Counted from the stretch's first letter, positions 37,059 through 47,252 are shown. The stretch: 64,000 nucleotides of DNA from Streptomyces sp. WM6386 (GCF_000972385.1 NZ_JXTE01000055.1:1-64000); one strand, 5' to 3'. A program made the numbers and translations. The notes: generated from the letters alone by a model not told the origin.

Positions 37059-38765
37059 GTGAGGACAGCGACACTGGGGCCGGCGCAGCGAGCCGAGGCG
37101 CTCGCAGCCATGGCCGAGCGCGAGCTGGACCTACTGGTGGTGGGCGCCGGCGTGGTCGGTGCCGGGACCGCCCTCGACGCGGTGACGCGCGGGCTGTCCG
37201 TCGGCCTGGTCGAGGCACGTGACTGGGCGTCGGGCACCTCGAGCCGGTCGAGCAAGCTCATCCACGGCGGCCTGCGCTACCTGGAGATGCTCGACTTCGC
37301 CCTCGTCCGGGAGGCGTTGAAGGAGCGCGGGTTGTTGCTGGAACGGCTCGCGCCGCATCTCGTGAAGCCGGTGCCGTTTCTGTATCCGCTCCAGCACAAG
37401 GGCTGGGAGCGGCTGTACGCCGGCTCCGGCGTCGCGCTCTACGACACCATGTCGATGGCCCGCGGACATGGGCGAGGCCTGCCCATGCACCGGCACCTGA
37501 GCCGCCGTCACGCACTGCGCATCGCACCCGCCCTGAAGAAGGACGCACTGGTCGGCGCCCTCCAGTACTACGACGCCCAGATGGACGACGCGCGCTTCGT
37601 GGCCACCCTGGTGCGCACGGCGGCGGCGTACGGCGCGCAGGTCGCCAACCGTGCCCGGGTGACCGGCTTCCTCCGCGAGGGCGAACGCGTCGTCGGCGCC
37701 CGCGTGCAGGACGTCGAGGCGGGCGGGGAGTACGAGGTCCGCGCCAAGCAGATCGTCAACGCCACGGGCGTGTGGACCGACGACACCCAGGCCATGGTGG
37801 GCGAGCGGGGACAGTTCCACGTACGGGCCTCCAAGGGCATCCACCTCGTCGTGCCCAAGGACCGCATCCACGCGACGACCGGTCTGATCCTGCGCACCGA
37901 GAAGTCCGTGCTGTTCGTCATCCCGTGGGGCCGGCACTGGATCATCGGCACGACCGACACCGACTGGGACCTCGACAAGGCACATCCCGCCGCGTCCAGC
38001 GCGGACATCGACTATCTGCTGGAACATGTGAACTCGGTGCTCGCCGTGCCGCTCACACGCGATGACGTCGAGGGCGTGTACGCCGGTCTGCGGCCGCTGC
38101 TGGCCGGGGAGTCGGACGCCACCAGCAAGCTGTCCCGCGAGCACACCGTGGCGCATCCCGTGCCGGGGCTCGTGGTCGTGGCGGGCGGCAAGTACACGAC
38201 GTACCGGGTCATGGCCAAGGACGCCGTGGACGAAGCCGTGCACGCGCTCGATCTGCGGGTCGCCGAGTGTGTCACCGAGGACGTGCCGCTGCTGGGCGCC
38301 GAGGGGTACCGGGCGCTGTGGAACGCGCGAGCGCGGATCGCCGCCCGGACAGGGCTGCACGTGGTGCGGGTGGAGCATCTGCTGAACCGATTCGGTTCGC
38401 TGGCGGAGGAGGTCCTGGACCTCATCGCGGCGGATGCCTCACTCGGGGAGCCGCTCCAGGCGGCCGAGGACTATCTGCGCGCCGAGGTCGTGTACGCCGC
38501 CTCGCACGAGGGGGCCCGGCACCTGGACGACGTGCTGACCCGGCGGACGCGGATCTCCATCGAGACCTTCGACCGGGGGACGCGGAGCGCGCGGGAGGCC
38601 GCCGAGTTGATGGCGCCGGTGCTGGGCTGGGACAAGGACCACATCGAGCGGGAGATCCAGCACTACGAGAAGCGGGTGGAGGCGGAGCGGGAGTCGCAGC
38701 GGCAGCCCGACGACCTGACGGCCGACGCCGCTCGGTTGGGGGCGCCGGACATCGCGCCGCTGTAG
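37059..38765 (+). CDS. glpD: Aerobic glycerol-3-phosphate dehydrogenase
   Basis: This 568-residue FAD enzyme starts at GTG 37059 behind GGGAGG. It has the dinucleotide motif LLVVGAGVVGAGTALDA, the family signature SSRSSKLIHGGLRYLE, and IPWGRHWIIGTTDTDWD. The C-terminal helical domain is complete. It oxidises glycerol-3-phosphate to dihydroxyacetone phosphate and passes electrons to quinone at the membrane. There is no glpF or glpK next to it. Confidence 0.96.
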   Translation: MRTATLGPAQRAEALAAMAERELDLLVVGAGVVGAGTALDAVTRGLSVGLVEARDWASGTSSRSSKLIHGGLRYLEMLDFALVREALKERGLLLERLAPHLVKPVPFLYPLQHKGWERLYAGSGVALYDTMSMARGHGRGLPMHRHLSRRHALRIAPALKKDALVGALQYYDAQMDDARFVATLVRTAAAYGAQVANRARVTGFLREGERVVGARVQDVEAGGEYEVRAKQIVNATGVWTDDTQAMVGERGQFHVRASKGIHLVVPKDRIHATTGLILRTEKSVLFVIPWGRHWIIGTTDTDWDLDKAHPAASSADIDYLLEHVNSVLAVPLTRDDVEGVYAGLRPLLAGESDATSKLSREHTVAHPVPGLVVVAGGKYTTYRVMAKDAVDEAVHALDLRVAECVTEDVPLLGAEGYRALWNARARIAARTGLHVVRVEHLLNRFGSLAEEVLDLIAADASLGEPLQAAEDYLRAEVVYAASHEGARHLDDVLTRRTRISIETFDRGTRSAREAAELMAPVLGWDKDHIEREIQHYEKRVEAERESQRQPDDLTADAARLGAPDIAPL

Positions 38766-38783
38766 GGCTCCCGCACGGCATCG

Positions 38784-38828
38784 GATCCCGGTTCGACGTC
38801 ACTCGAACGAGTGTCGCGAGCCGGGATC
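38784..38828. terminator. Hairpin between convergent glpD and serine hydrolase genes
   Basis: GATCCCGG (38784-38791) pairs with CCGGGATC (38821-38828), and CACTCG-AA-CGAGTG continues the stem inside. It is a likely bidirectional terminator. Confidence 0.7.
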
Positions 38829-38849
38829 TTCGTTCGGAACCCGGTCGTT

Positions 38850-39893
38850 CTAGGAGGTGCGGGGGCAGAACTCGGCGGCGAGCAGGGCCGGTTCGAGGTC
38901 GGGGTCTGCGATCGCGGTCGTGTTCACGCGGAAGGTGAGGACGCGACGGCCGTCGACGGTGGCCGCGGTGCGCACATAACTGCCGGCGATTCGGCCGTTG
39001 TGCCCCCACACCGTGGTGCCGCACGGCAGCTTCACCGGGAACAGCCCCATGCCGTACAGGCCGTGTGCGGCGCGGGTGTCGCGCATCTCGCGCAGCCAGT
39101 GCGGGGGCAGCAGTTCACCGCCGAGCAGCGCCGCGTAGAAGCGGTCGAGGTCGGCGAGCGTGGTCACCAACTCGCCGGCGGCCCCGGCGACCCGCGGATC
39201 CAGATCGGTGACATCTGATCCGTCGGTGTCGTAGGCGCGGCCGTGCGGGGTGGGGAGCGAGGTGCGGGATCCAGGGAAGGAGGTGTTCGTCAGACCCAGC
39301 GGAGCGATGATGCGGCGCTCGGCCTCGGTTGCGTAGGAGTGGCCGGTGACCTGTGCGATGACCATGCCGAGCAGGACGTAGTTGGTGTTCGAGTAGGAGT
39401 AGCGGCCCGGGTCGGCCGGAGGGTGGGTGAGTGCGATCCGTACGGCTTGAAGAGGAGTGAGGGGGACCACGCCCTCGGTGTCCGTGGTGAAGTCGTTCAG
39501 GCCACTGGTGTGGGTGAGCAGGGCGCGCAGGGTGATCGTGCGGCCGTCGTTGCCGGCTCCGCGGACCAGGCCGGGCAGATGCCGCTCCACGGTGTCGGAC
39601 AGGGACAGCCGGTGTTCTTCGGCCAGTTGGAGGACGACCGTCGCGAGAAAGGTCTTCGTCATGCTGCCGGCGCGGAAGTGGTCGGCGCGGGCGATGCCCC
39701 CTCCTCCCTCGGCGTAGCGGGTGCCGGTCTCCTCGCGGGCCAGCAGGGCCGCGGCGGGGGCTCTGCCCGCACTGACCAGCAGCGGGAGGAGCGCGTCCGT
39801 CGGGGGTGTCGTGGGCGCGGAGGAGGCGGCCGGGGCCAGGGCGAGGAGCGCGAGGGACACAGGTACGGCCACTAGTGTCCGGAACGGCGGCAT
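38850..39893 (-). CDS. Secreted serine hydrolase of the beta-lactamase / D-Ala-D-Ala carboxypeptidase family
   Basis: This 347-residue protein starts at ATG 39893 behind GGGGAGGG. It has a signal peptide (residues 1-25, LLALAPAASSAP). Class C-type motifs are SMTK (SxxK nucleophile), YSN (YxN) and HNG in place of KTG. This pattern fits DD-peptidases, esterases and class C-like hydrolases; the substrate cannot be read from sequence. The open frame extends upstream through the minisatellite, which I take as non-coding. Confidence 0.9.
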   Translation of the reverse strand: MPPFRTLVAVPVSLALLALAPAASSAPTTPPTDALLPLLVSAGRAPAAALLAREETGTRYAEGGGGIARADHFRAGSMTKTFLATVVLQLAEEHRLSLSDTVERHLPGLVRGAGNDGRTITLRALLTHTSGLNDFTTDTEGVVPLTPLQAVRIALTHPPADPGRYSYSNTNYVLLGMVIAQVTGHSYATEAERRIIAPLGLTNTSFPGSRTSLPTPHGRAYDTDGSDVTDLDPRVAGAAGELVTTLADLDRFYAALLGGELLPPHWLREMRDTRAAHGLYGMGLFPVKLPCGTTVWGHNGRIAGSYVRTAATVDGRRVLTFRVNTTAIADPDLEPALLAAEFCPRTS

Positions 39894-40473
39894 TGTGGTC
39901 CCTCCCCTGTCGCGGATCGTCATGGGTGGCTCATCTGGCGGGGCTTCTTGTCGGGCGGCCCTTCCTGTGGGCCCTTCACGCGGGGCTCCTCGTGCGGTGG
40001 TTCCTTGTGCCGAGATCATCATGCGGGGTTTCTCGTCCGGCGGTCCGCCGTGCGGTGGTTCCTTGCGCGGTGGTTCCTCGTGCGGCGATCGGTCCTGCGC
40101 TGGCTCCTTGCGCCGGTTCCTCGTGCGGTGGTTCCTCGTGCGGCGATCGGTCCTGCGCTGGCTCCTTGCGCCGGTTCCTCGTGCGGGGGTTCCTCGGGCG
40201 GCGATCGGTCCTGCGGTGGTTCCTTGTGTGCGGTCCATCATGCAGGGTGGCGGAATCCGGTCTTCCGGTGGTCCTCGGGTGGGGCGGGCTTCGTGATGCG
40301 AGGCGTGTTGTCGTCACCCTGGTGTGAGGGTCCGTGGCGCGCCGTGTTCATGGGGGTGCGGGCGTTCGGTCCTCGTGGCGGGCGGCTGGTCCGCAGGGGC
40401 ACCCTGGGCGTCGGGCACTTGTCGGGTGAGGGACAATGGAGGCTCTGTCAGGGCGGGTTGTATGAGGGGACGC
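39894..40473. repeat. Minisatellite: about three 58-bp tandem repeats inside a degenerate GTGCGGTGGTTCCT array
   Basis: TCCTCGTGCGGCGATCGGTC begins at 40075 and 40133, with a close variant at 40191, giving a period of exactly 58 bases over about 40063-40230. Flanking sequence from about 39920 carries looser copies of GTGCGGTGGTTCCT. The period is not a multiple of three, so open frames across it do not keep one reading frame. No gene is supported in this 580-base gap. Confidence 0.85.
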
Positions 40474-42600
40474 ATGTCGGAGGCGGAGCGGGCGGGGGCA
40501 TCCCGTCAGGGCAAGAGCGAACGTCTCCTCGCCGGGCGGTACCGGTTGGGAGCAGTGCTCGGCCGCGGCGGCATGGGCACGGTGTGGCGTGCCGAGGACG
40601 AGACCCTGGGTCGGATCGTCGCGGTGAAGGAGCTGAGGTTCCCCTCCAATATCGACGAGGAGGAGAAGCGGCGGCTGATCACGCGGACGTTGCGTGAGGC
40701 CAAGGCGATCGCGCGGATCCGGAACAACAGCGCGGTGACCGTCTTCGACGTGGTCGAGGAGGACGACCGGCCGTGGATCGTGATGGAGCTCGTCGAGGGC
40801 AAGTCGCTCGCCGAGGCCATCCGGGAGGACGGCCTGCTGGAGCCGAAGCGCGCGGCGGAGGTCGGCCTCGCGGTGCTCGACGTGCTGCGTTCGGCGCACC
40901 GTGAGGGCATCCTGCACCGGGACGTGAAGCCGTCGAACGTGCTGATCTCCGAGGACGGCCGGGTGGTGCTCACCGACTTCGGCATCGCCCAGGTGGAGGG
41001 CGACCCGTCCATCACCTCGACCGGCATGCTGGTCGGCGCCCCCTCCTACATCTCCCCGGAGCGTGCTCGCGGGCACAAGCCGGGTCCGGCCGCCGACCTG
41101 TGGTCGCTGGGCGGGCTGCTGTACGCGTCGGTCGAGGGGGTGCCGCCGTACGACAAGGGCTCGGCGATCGCCACCCTGACCGCGGTGATGACCGAGCCGC
41201 TGGAGGAGCCGAAGAACGCGGGTCCGCTCAAGGATGTCATCTACGGGCTGCTCAACAAGGATCCCGAGAAGCGGCTCGACGACGCCGGTGCGCGCGTGAT
41301 GCTCAACGCGGTGATCCATGCGCCCGAGCCCAAGGAAGAGCCGGAGCCGGCGCCGGACGCGACGAAGGTCGTGCCGTTGCCTCCGCAGCCCGACCGGGGT
41401 GAGGGCGGGGAGCGGTTGCGCGGGGCGTTTCGTTCCGTGCGCAAGGCGGCCGTGGCTGCGGGGGCGGCCGGTACGGCGGCTGCGGCTCGGGCCAAGTCCG
41501 GGAGCGGGACGGGTACTTCGGGCTCGTCTGGTATTTCGGGTTCGTCGGGTACTTCGGGTTCGTCGGGCAGCTCGGGTTCGTCGGGTGGTGCGGCGGCTTC
41601 GGGGCCGGGCGCTGCGGGGACGGGTGCGCAGGCGAGGCCGGCCTCTTCGTCCGGGACGGCTGTCTCGGGGTCCGGCAGTGTGGGTGTCACCGGTGCCGGT
41701 GCCGGTGCCGCTGTGTCCGGTGCTGGTGCTGGTGCTGGTGCTGGTGCGGGCTCGGGGTCCGGGGGCAACGCGGCTGGTGGGGGGCGGAGTTCGGGGTGGC
41801 CCGTGATGACGCCGCCGGCGGATCTGCCGCCGCGGCCCGTGCCCAGGGCGCCGCTCACCGATGTGGTGCCGAGGCGGACGCTGGTGATCATCGCGGTGGT
41901 CGTGGTGCTCGCTGTGGTCGCGGTCGTGCTGGCCATCGCGTTGAACGGTGACGGCGACTCCTCCACGAGCTCGGCGGGCGGCGGTGCCAAGGCTTCCGCC
42001 AGTGCGAGCGTGAGCGCCTCCACCAAGGAGGACGAGAGCGGCGGCGCCCAGACGGACGGTAAGGCGACCGAGTCCGCGGGGTCCGGCGTGGCGGCCGAGA
42101 AGTCGCCGAGCAGCAGCCCGGGCGCGACCGGCGGTAGCGAGGGCGGCGGTTCCGCCGAGGGCGACAGCACGGCGGAGACGACGTACAAGGGCGGTCAGGG
42201 GTACTCGATCGGGCTGCCCAAGGGGTGGAAGTTCCAGACGTCGAGTTCGGCGGGGGATCGTTTCACCGGTCCTGACGGGCAGAAGCTGTTGGTGGCCTGG
42301 ACGTCCACGCCGAAGGGTGACCCGGTGGCGGACTGGAAGAGCCAGGAGCAGTACATGGCGCGTTCCCAGTACGACCGGGTCCGAATAGCGAAGGTGAACT
42401 ACCGGGGCTGGTCGGCGGCCGACTGGGAGTTCACCTATGTCGAGGGCGGGACGAAGTACCGGACGATCGACCGGGGGTTCGTCGTCGACGACCATCTCGG
42501 ATATGCGCTGATGTACACGGCGAAAGCGGCCAATTGGGGCAGTGAGCTGCGGAAGGGTACCTGGCAGACCCTCGCGCAGACATTCGAACCGAAATCGTGA
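40474..42600 (+). CDS. Transmembrane Ser/Thr protein kinase 1
   Basis: This 708-residue PknB-type kinase starts at ATG 40474 (ATG 40462 is an alternative). Key residues are Lys52 (AVKEL), Asp150 (HRDVKPSN) and Asp168 (DFG), with activation segment STGMLVGAPSYISPE. After the kinase comes a low-complexity Gly/Ser/Ala linker (about 340-440), a membrane helix (469-490), a Ser-rich stalk and an extracytoplasmic domain beginning YSIGLPKGWKF. There are no PASTA repeats. It is the first of six kinase-like genes. Confidence 0.95.
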   Translation: MSEAERAGASRQGKSERLLAGRYRLGAVLGRGGMGTVWRAEDETLGRIVAVKELRFPSNIDEEEKRRLITRTLREAKAIARIRNNSAVTVFDVVEEDDRPWIVMELVEGKSLAEAIREDGLLEPKRAAEVGLAVLDVLRSAHREGILHRDVKPSNVLISEDGRVVLTDFGIAQVEGDPSITSTGMLVGAPSYISPERARGHKPGPAADLWSLGGLLYASVEGVPPYDKGSAIATLTAVMTEPLEEPKNAGPLKDVIYGLLNKDPEKRLDDAGARVMLNAVIHAPEPKEEPEPAPDATKVVPLPPQPDRGEGGERLRGAFRSVRKAAVAAGAAGTAAAARAKSGSGTGTSGSSGISGSSGTSGSSGSSGSSGGAAASGPGAAGTGAQARPASSSGTAVSGSGSVGVTGAGAGAAVSGAGAGAGAGAGSGSGGNAAGGGRSSGWPVMTPPADLPPRPVPRAPLTDVVPRRTLVIIAVVVVLAVVAVVLAIALNGDGDSSTSSAGGGAKASASASVSASTKEDESGGAQTDGKATESAGSGVAAEKSPSSSPGATGGSEGGGSAEGDSTAETTYKGGQGYSIGLPKGWKFQTSSSAGDRFTGPDGQKLLVAWTSTPKGDPVADWKSQEQYMARSQYDRVRIAKVNYRGWSAADWEFTYVEGGTKYRTIDRGFVVDDHLGYALMYTAKAANWGSELRKGTWQTLAQTFEPKS

Positions 42601-42763
42601 AGTGACCCGACCCGCGTTTGAGGCGTGAGATCTGGCATCCCCTCTTTGCGGGTTGCCTCCGGCACGTATCGTGAAGGCTTGCGGACCGTACGCATCCAAC
42701 TATGGGCGGAACGGCACGCGGGGCGAACGGAATTGACCGATCCGGGGTGCCGGGGGAGGCAAC

Positions 42764-45454
42764 GTGGACGACTATGCGGGACGGGTACTCGCCGACCGCT
42801 ACCGCCTGCCGCTGCCCCCCTCCGACGAGTACGAACTGACCGAGACCCGGGCCTTCGACACCTACAGCGGTCAGGAAGTCCTGGTCCGGCAGGTGCCGTT
42901 GCCCGAGGTCGTCGAGGCGGAGGTGCTCGACGCGGAGGGGCTGCCCGACGGTTTCACCGCAAGGGACCCGAGAGACCGGGGAGTTCGGCGGTCCTCGGCG
43001 CGTACTACGAGCACACGGCGGCCCACTGATCCGGCCGTCCGGCGGGCCGTGGAAGCCGCGCAGGCCGCCGCTTCGATACCCGACCATCCCCGGCTCGACC
43101 AGGTCTTCGACGTGTTCGCCGAGGGCGGGTCGCTGTGGATAGTGAGCGAGTTGGTGGCCGCGCGGCCACTGGCGGCGCTGCTGGCGGAGAAGCCGCTGAC
43201 GCCGTACCGGGCGGCCGAGGTCGCCTCCGACGTCCTCATGGCCCTGCGGGTGCTGCATGCGCACGGCTGGGTGCACCGGAACATCACCGCCCGCACGGTC
43301 CTCGTCTGCGACGACGGCCGTGTGATGCTGACCGGCCTCGCGGTCGGGGCGGCGGAGGAGGCCCTGTGCGGGTACGACCCGGTGCCGGCCGAGGAGGGCG
43401 ACGGGGAGTTCGGTGACCGGCGCGGGGTGGGTGTCACGGGGACTTTCGGCGGTCCGGGTGGTGCCGGCGGTCCGGTGAGTGGTGCAGCGGCCGGTCTCGG
43501 CGGTGCCGCCGCCCGGGCGAGTGCCGTCGACCCCGAGGCCGCGCGGCGGGCCGCCATCGAGGCGCGGGAGGCCGGTGGGCTGCCGGGGCTCGGCGGGGAT
43601 GCGACGAACGGTACGGGTGCGGCGTCGGCCGCGATCGAGCGCAGGGCCGTGGAGACCGGCGGGGAAGTCCGGGCCGCGCGCGCCGGGGCGATCGCCGCGT
43701 ATCGCGCGGGTGCCCGGGCCGCCGCCCGGGTCCAGGAGGCCCAGCAGAACGGCCGCGCGGCCCTGCCCGGAGCCCGGCCGATGCCCGAGGGCGACCCCGC
43801 GACGATGGCCGGGGGGCCGACATCGCCGTACGACTCGGGCAGCGGTGGGCTTCAGGCGCCGTACTCCATGGGCAACGGCGTCGAGCTTCCGCCGGGCGGC
43901 GAGGGGCAGTCGGTGTACGGCCCTGGCCACGGCGTTTCGCTTCCGCCGGGTTCCGCTTCTCTCGGTGATGCGGTGTCGCCCGGCCGTGGGGATCACCCCC
44001 GTTCCGGCGGCATGCCCCAGGGGCAGCCGGCCGATCCGTACGGTGTGCGGGCCGACTGGCAGGGGGCCGTGCCGCGTGGTGGAGCCGGGGGCACGGAGCT
44101 GCCGACGGTAGGGCATGAACGTAGCGCCGCTCTTCCGCCCGGAGGGACCGCCCCCGCCCCCAGCCGTTGGGACGAGCTCGCCGCCGCGGCCCCCGCTCCC
44201 CGCGGCCCCGCCACCGCGCTCGCCGCCGAGCGGGCGCGGCAGGCCAGGATGGCCGTGGTAGGACCGGTGACCGAACGGTGGGCGCCGGAGCAGGCCGGGC
44301 CCGTGCATGAGAACTGGCAGTTGGCCGCACCGATCGGGCCTGCCACCGATCTGTGGGCGCTCGGGGCGCTGCTCTTCAGGGCCGTACAGGGGCACGCGCC
44401 CTACCCGGAGGAGTCGACGGCCGAGCTGGTGCAGATGGTGTGCGCCGAGCCGCCCGCCTTCGCCGAGGAGTGCGGTCCGCTGCGGCCGGTCGTGGAGTCG
44501 CTGCTGCGCCAGGACCCCACCGAGCGGCTGGACTTCGAGGAGGTTCGGGGCTGGCTGCGGTCGCTGGTGCGGTCCGCGCCCGAGCCCGACGCAGGCGCGT
44601 ACGTCGTCGCCGCGCCGCCCCTCGACTCCACCCGGCTGCCCGTCGTACGACGGCGGGGCGAGCTGGTGCGCCGACGGCGCGCCGGGCTGCCCGCGACCAG
44701 TGCGCACGGACGGCACAAGCGGGCCAAGCAAGGCCGGCAGGAGGTGGCGCGTTCGCCGCGCCGGCTCGGGCGTACCTTGCTTCTGCTGGTGCTGCTGCTG
44801 ATGGCCGCGGTGATCGCTTACGCCATGCTGTTCATGCCCAAAGCCGCCGACTCGACGGGCGGCGCGGGCGACACCGACCGGACCGGTTCCGCCGGCGAGG
44901 TCAGCGAGGCGCCCGCCAGCAGTGAGCCGCGGCCCGACCAGAACTCCCCGAAGGCCAGCCCTTCCGAGTCCGCGGAGCACCGGACCACGAGCCCGGACGT
45001 CGCCGACGGCTTCACCCTGCGTACGGACTCCGCCGGCTTCCGTGTCGCCGTCGCCGACGGCTGGGACCACACCCCCAGGAACGGTCGCGGTCAGGTCGTG
45101 TACGCGCACGGCGACTTCGACCTGATCGTCGTACCCGGAAGGGACAGCGCCGACGAGTACGGCGAGGACCCCATGGCGTACCAGCGGGAGGACGAGCGTG
45201 AGCTGCAGCCGTACCGCGACTCCAGCTGGGCCAGCGCCAGCGGGCTGAAGACGATCCAGGTGGGTGGGCGGACCATGGCCGAGGGGCAGTTCACCTGGAC
45301 CGATGACGCGGGGCGCGAGCTGTTCGTACGCAATCTCGCGATGCTCGTCGACGGGAAGTACCACGTGGTGCAGGTGCGCGGACCGGAGGCCGAGCGGGAC
45401 GAGGTGACGCGGCTGTTCGAGCAGGCGTCGGCGACGTACGAGGTCACCGGCTGA
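42764..45454 (+). CDS. Transmembrane pseudokinase with a long insertion
   Basis: This 896-residue protein starts at GTG 42764 behind GGGGGAGG. The kinase fold is recognisable (LHAHGWVHRNITARTVLV; TDLWALGALLFRAVQG; LLRQDPTERLDFEEV), but the catalytic residues are lost. The ATP-site Lys is Arg42, the HRD Asp is Asn173, and DFG is GLA (191-193). About 300 Ala/Gly/Pro-rich residues (200-503) separate this from the APE-like RWAPEQ. A membrane helix (about 669-690) and an extracytoplasmic domain (GFRVAVADGWDH) follow. It may scaffold or regulate the neighbouring active kinases. Confidence 0.92.
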   Translation: MDDYAGRVLADRYRLPLPPSDEYELTETRAFDTYSGQEVLVRQVPLPEVVEAEVLDAEGLPDGFTARDPRDRGVRRSSARTTSTRRPTDPAVRRAVEAAQAAASIPDHPRLDQVFDVFAEGGSLWIVSELVAARPLAALLAEKPLTPYRAAEVASDVLMALRVLHAHGWVHRNITARTVLVCDDGRVMLTGLAVGAAEEALCGYDPVPAEEGDGEFGDRRGVGVTGTFGGPGGAGGPVSGAAAGLGGAAARASAVDPEAARRAAIEAREAGGLPGLGGDATNGTGAASAAIERRAVETGGEVRAARAGAIAAYRAGARAAARVQEAQQNGRAALPGARPMPEGDPATMAGGPTSPYDSGSGGLQAPYSMGNGVELPPGGEGQSVYGPGHGVSLPPGSASLGDAVSPGRGDHPRSGGMPQGQPADPYGVRADWQGAVPRGGAGGTELPTVGHERSAALPPGGTAPAPSRWDELAAAAPAPRGPATALAAERARQARMAVVGPVTERWAPEQAGPVHENWQLAAPIGPATDLWALGALLFRAVQGHAPYPEESTAELVQMVCAEPPAFAEECGPLRPVVESLLRQDPTERLDFEEVRGWLRSLVRSAPEPDAGAYVVAAPPLDSTRLPVVRRRGELVRRRRAGLPATSAHGRHKRAKQGRQEVARSPRRLGRTLLLLVLLLMAAVIAYAMLFMPKAADSTGGAGDTDRTGSAGEVSEAPASSEPRPDQNSPKASPSESAEHRTTSPDVADGFTLRTDSAGFRVAVADGWDHTPRNGRGQVVYAHGDFDLIVVPGRDSADEYGEDPMAYQREDERELQPYRDSSWASASGLKTIQVGGRTMAEGQFTWTDDAGRELFVRNLAMLVDGKYHVVQVRGPEAERDEVTRLFEQASATYEVTG

Positions 45455-45598
45455 GCGGTGCCCGGTCACACCGGGTGATGGTTGTTTCCGGCTGTCGAAA
45501 GCGATAACTGTCACAACCGCGAAACCTTGGCACCCCTGTGGTTCCCCGCACCCGGGCCGGTCCCTAATCTGACTCTGTCAAGAGCATTGCGGGGCAAC

Positions 45599-47209
45599 GT
45601 GAATCAGATGCAGGGCCTGCTTCTCGCGGGTCGTTACCGGCTTGCCGACACCATCGGCAGCGGCGGTATGGGCCGTGTGTGGCGTGCGCATGACGAGGTG
45701 CTGCACCGGGCCGTCGCCATCAAAGAGCTGACCGCTGCCCTGTACGTGTCCGAGAGCGACCAGGAGCGGCTGCTCCACCGCACCCGCGCCGAGGCCCGCG
45801 CGGCCGCCCGGATCAACCACTCCGCCGTCGTCACCGTCCACGACGTGCTCGATCATGACGCCCGCCCGTGGATCGTGATGGAGCTGATCGAGGGCCGTTC
45901 GCTGGCCGACGCGGTCAAGGCGCAGGGGCGTGTCGAGCCCGCCGAGGCGGCCAGGATCGGGCTGTGGGTGCTGCGTGCGCTGCGCGCCGCGCACTCCGCC
46001 GGGGTCCTGCACCGCGATGTGAAGCCCGGCAACGTCCTCCTCTCCCAGGACGGGCGCGTCCTGCTGACCGACTTCGGTATCGCGCAGATCGAGGGCGATA
46101 CGACGATCACCCGCACCGGAGAGGTCGTCGGCTCCGTCGACTACCTCGCCCCCGAGCGGGTCCGTGGCCACGATCCGGGCCCGGCCTCCGACCTGTGGGC
46201 GCTCGGCGCGACGCTGTACACGGCGGTGGAGGGCCGCTCGCCGTTCCGCCGCACCTCGCCGATCGGCACGATGCAGGCGGTCGTCGAGGAGCAGCCCGCC
46301 GAGCCGGTCAACGCCGGGGTGCTGGGTCCTGTCCTCGCCGCACTGCTGCGCAAGGATCCGGCCGAGCGGCCGAGCGCCGCGGAGGCCGAGCGGATGCTTG
46401 CCGAGGCGGCGGAGGGGCGGTCCTCGGGTGCGGCACCGGCGTATATGTCCACGGGGCAGGTGCGGTACGAGCCGTCGCACACGCCGGGGACCGGCACCCG
46501 TGCGCAGACGGCCGCCGCCACCCCCTATCCGCCGGTCACGATCGGTGCCCCGGCCCCTCCCGCCCCGCGCAAGCGGCACCGGCTGCGTACGTTCGCCCTG
46601 GTCGTCGCCCTCGCGGCGGTTGTCGGCGGGGGTGTGGCGGTCGCGTTGCAGCAGTTCGGCACGGGCACCTCCGCTTCGCCGACTCCGAGTGCCAGTGCCA
46701 GTGCCACGCCGAGCGACGCGGGCGGTCAGGGGGCGCTTCCCGCAGGCTGGGAACGGCGCGAGGACCCGGTGGGCTTCAGCATCTCCCTGCCCAAGGGGTG
46801 GCAGCGGACCGTCTCCATCGACCAGGACGGCCTTCAGCAGATCGACTACTCGCCCGACCACGGCAAGCACCTCGTGCGGGTCGCCGTCGACACCGCGCCG
46901 GACTTCAGCAGCTCGTACGAGCACATGAGGAACCTCGAGGAGCGGATCTCAGGGCTTCAGGAATACGAGCGGCTGAGCCTCAAGCAAGAACTCTTCCGTG
47001 ACCTGCCGGGTGCCCGCTGGGAGTACACCTGGGACGCGCTGGCCAAGGACTCGCCGCACTACTTCCCGGGGCCCTACCGTGCGATCGACGTCGGGTACAT
47101 GAACGGTGAAGGCACCGAGTACGCCATTTACGCGGCCTCGCCGGCCGACGAATGGGCCACTACGAAAAAGCAGTTCGACCGGATGCTGCGGGGCTTTCAG
47201 GAGGGTTGA
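45599..47209 (+). CDS. Transmembrane Ser/Thr protein kinase 2
   Basis: This 536-residue kinase starts at GTG 45599 (or ATG 45608). Lys42, Asp140 (HRDVKPGN) and Asp158 (DFG) are in place, with VGSVDYLAPERVRG. A membrane helix lies near 330-350, followed by a short Ser/Ala stalk and an extracytoplasmic domain starting GFSISLPKGWQR, clearly related to that of kinase 1. The upstream open frame is not needed. Confidence 0.95.
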   Translation: MNQMQGLLLAGRYRLADTIGSGGMGRVWRAHDEVLHRAVAIKELTAALYVSESDQERLLHRTRAEARAAARINHSAVVTVHDVLDHDARPWIVMELIEGRSLADAVKAQGRVEPAEAARIGLWVLRALRAAHSAGVLHRDVKPGNVLLSQDGRVLLTDFGIAQIEGDTTITRTGEVVGSVDYLAPERVRGHDPGPASDLWALGATLYTAVEGRSPFRRTSPIGTMQAVVEEQPAEPVNAGVLGPVLAALLRKDPAERPSAAEAERMLAEAAEGRSSGAAPAYMSTGQVRYEPSHTPGTGTRAQTAAATPYPPVTIGAPAPPAPRKRHRLRTFALVVALAAVVGGGVAVALQQFGTGTSASPTPSASASATPSDAGGQGALPAGWERREDPVGFSISLPKGWQRTVSIDQDGLQQIDYSPDHGKHLVRVAVDTAPDFSSSYEHMRNLEERISGLQEYERLSLKQELFRDLPGARWEYTWDALAKDSPHYFPGPYRAIDVGYMNGEGTEYAIYAASPADEWATTKKQFDRMLRGFQEG

Positions 47210-47252
47210 AAGCCCCGGCATCTTCTGCAAGCTGAGGATTACGAGCGGGAAA

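Noticed and set aside
39976..40317. Arg/Pro-rich open frames across the minisatellite on both strands
   Set aside because: The 58-bp period shifts the frame at each repeat, composition is low-complexity, and no ribosome binding site is present.
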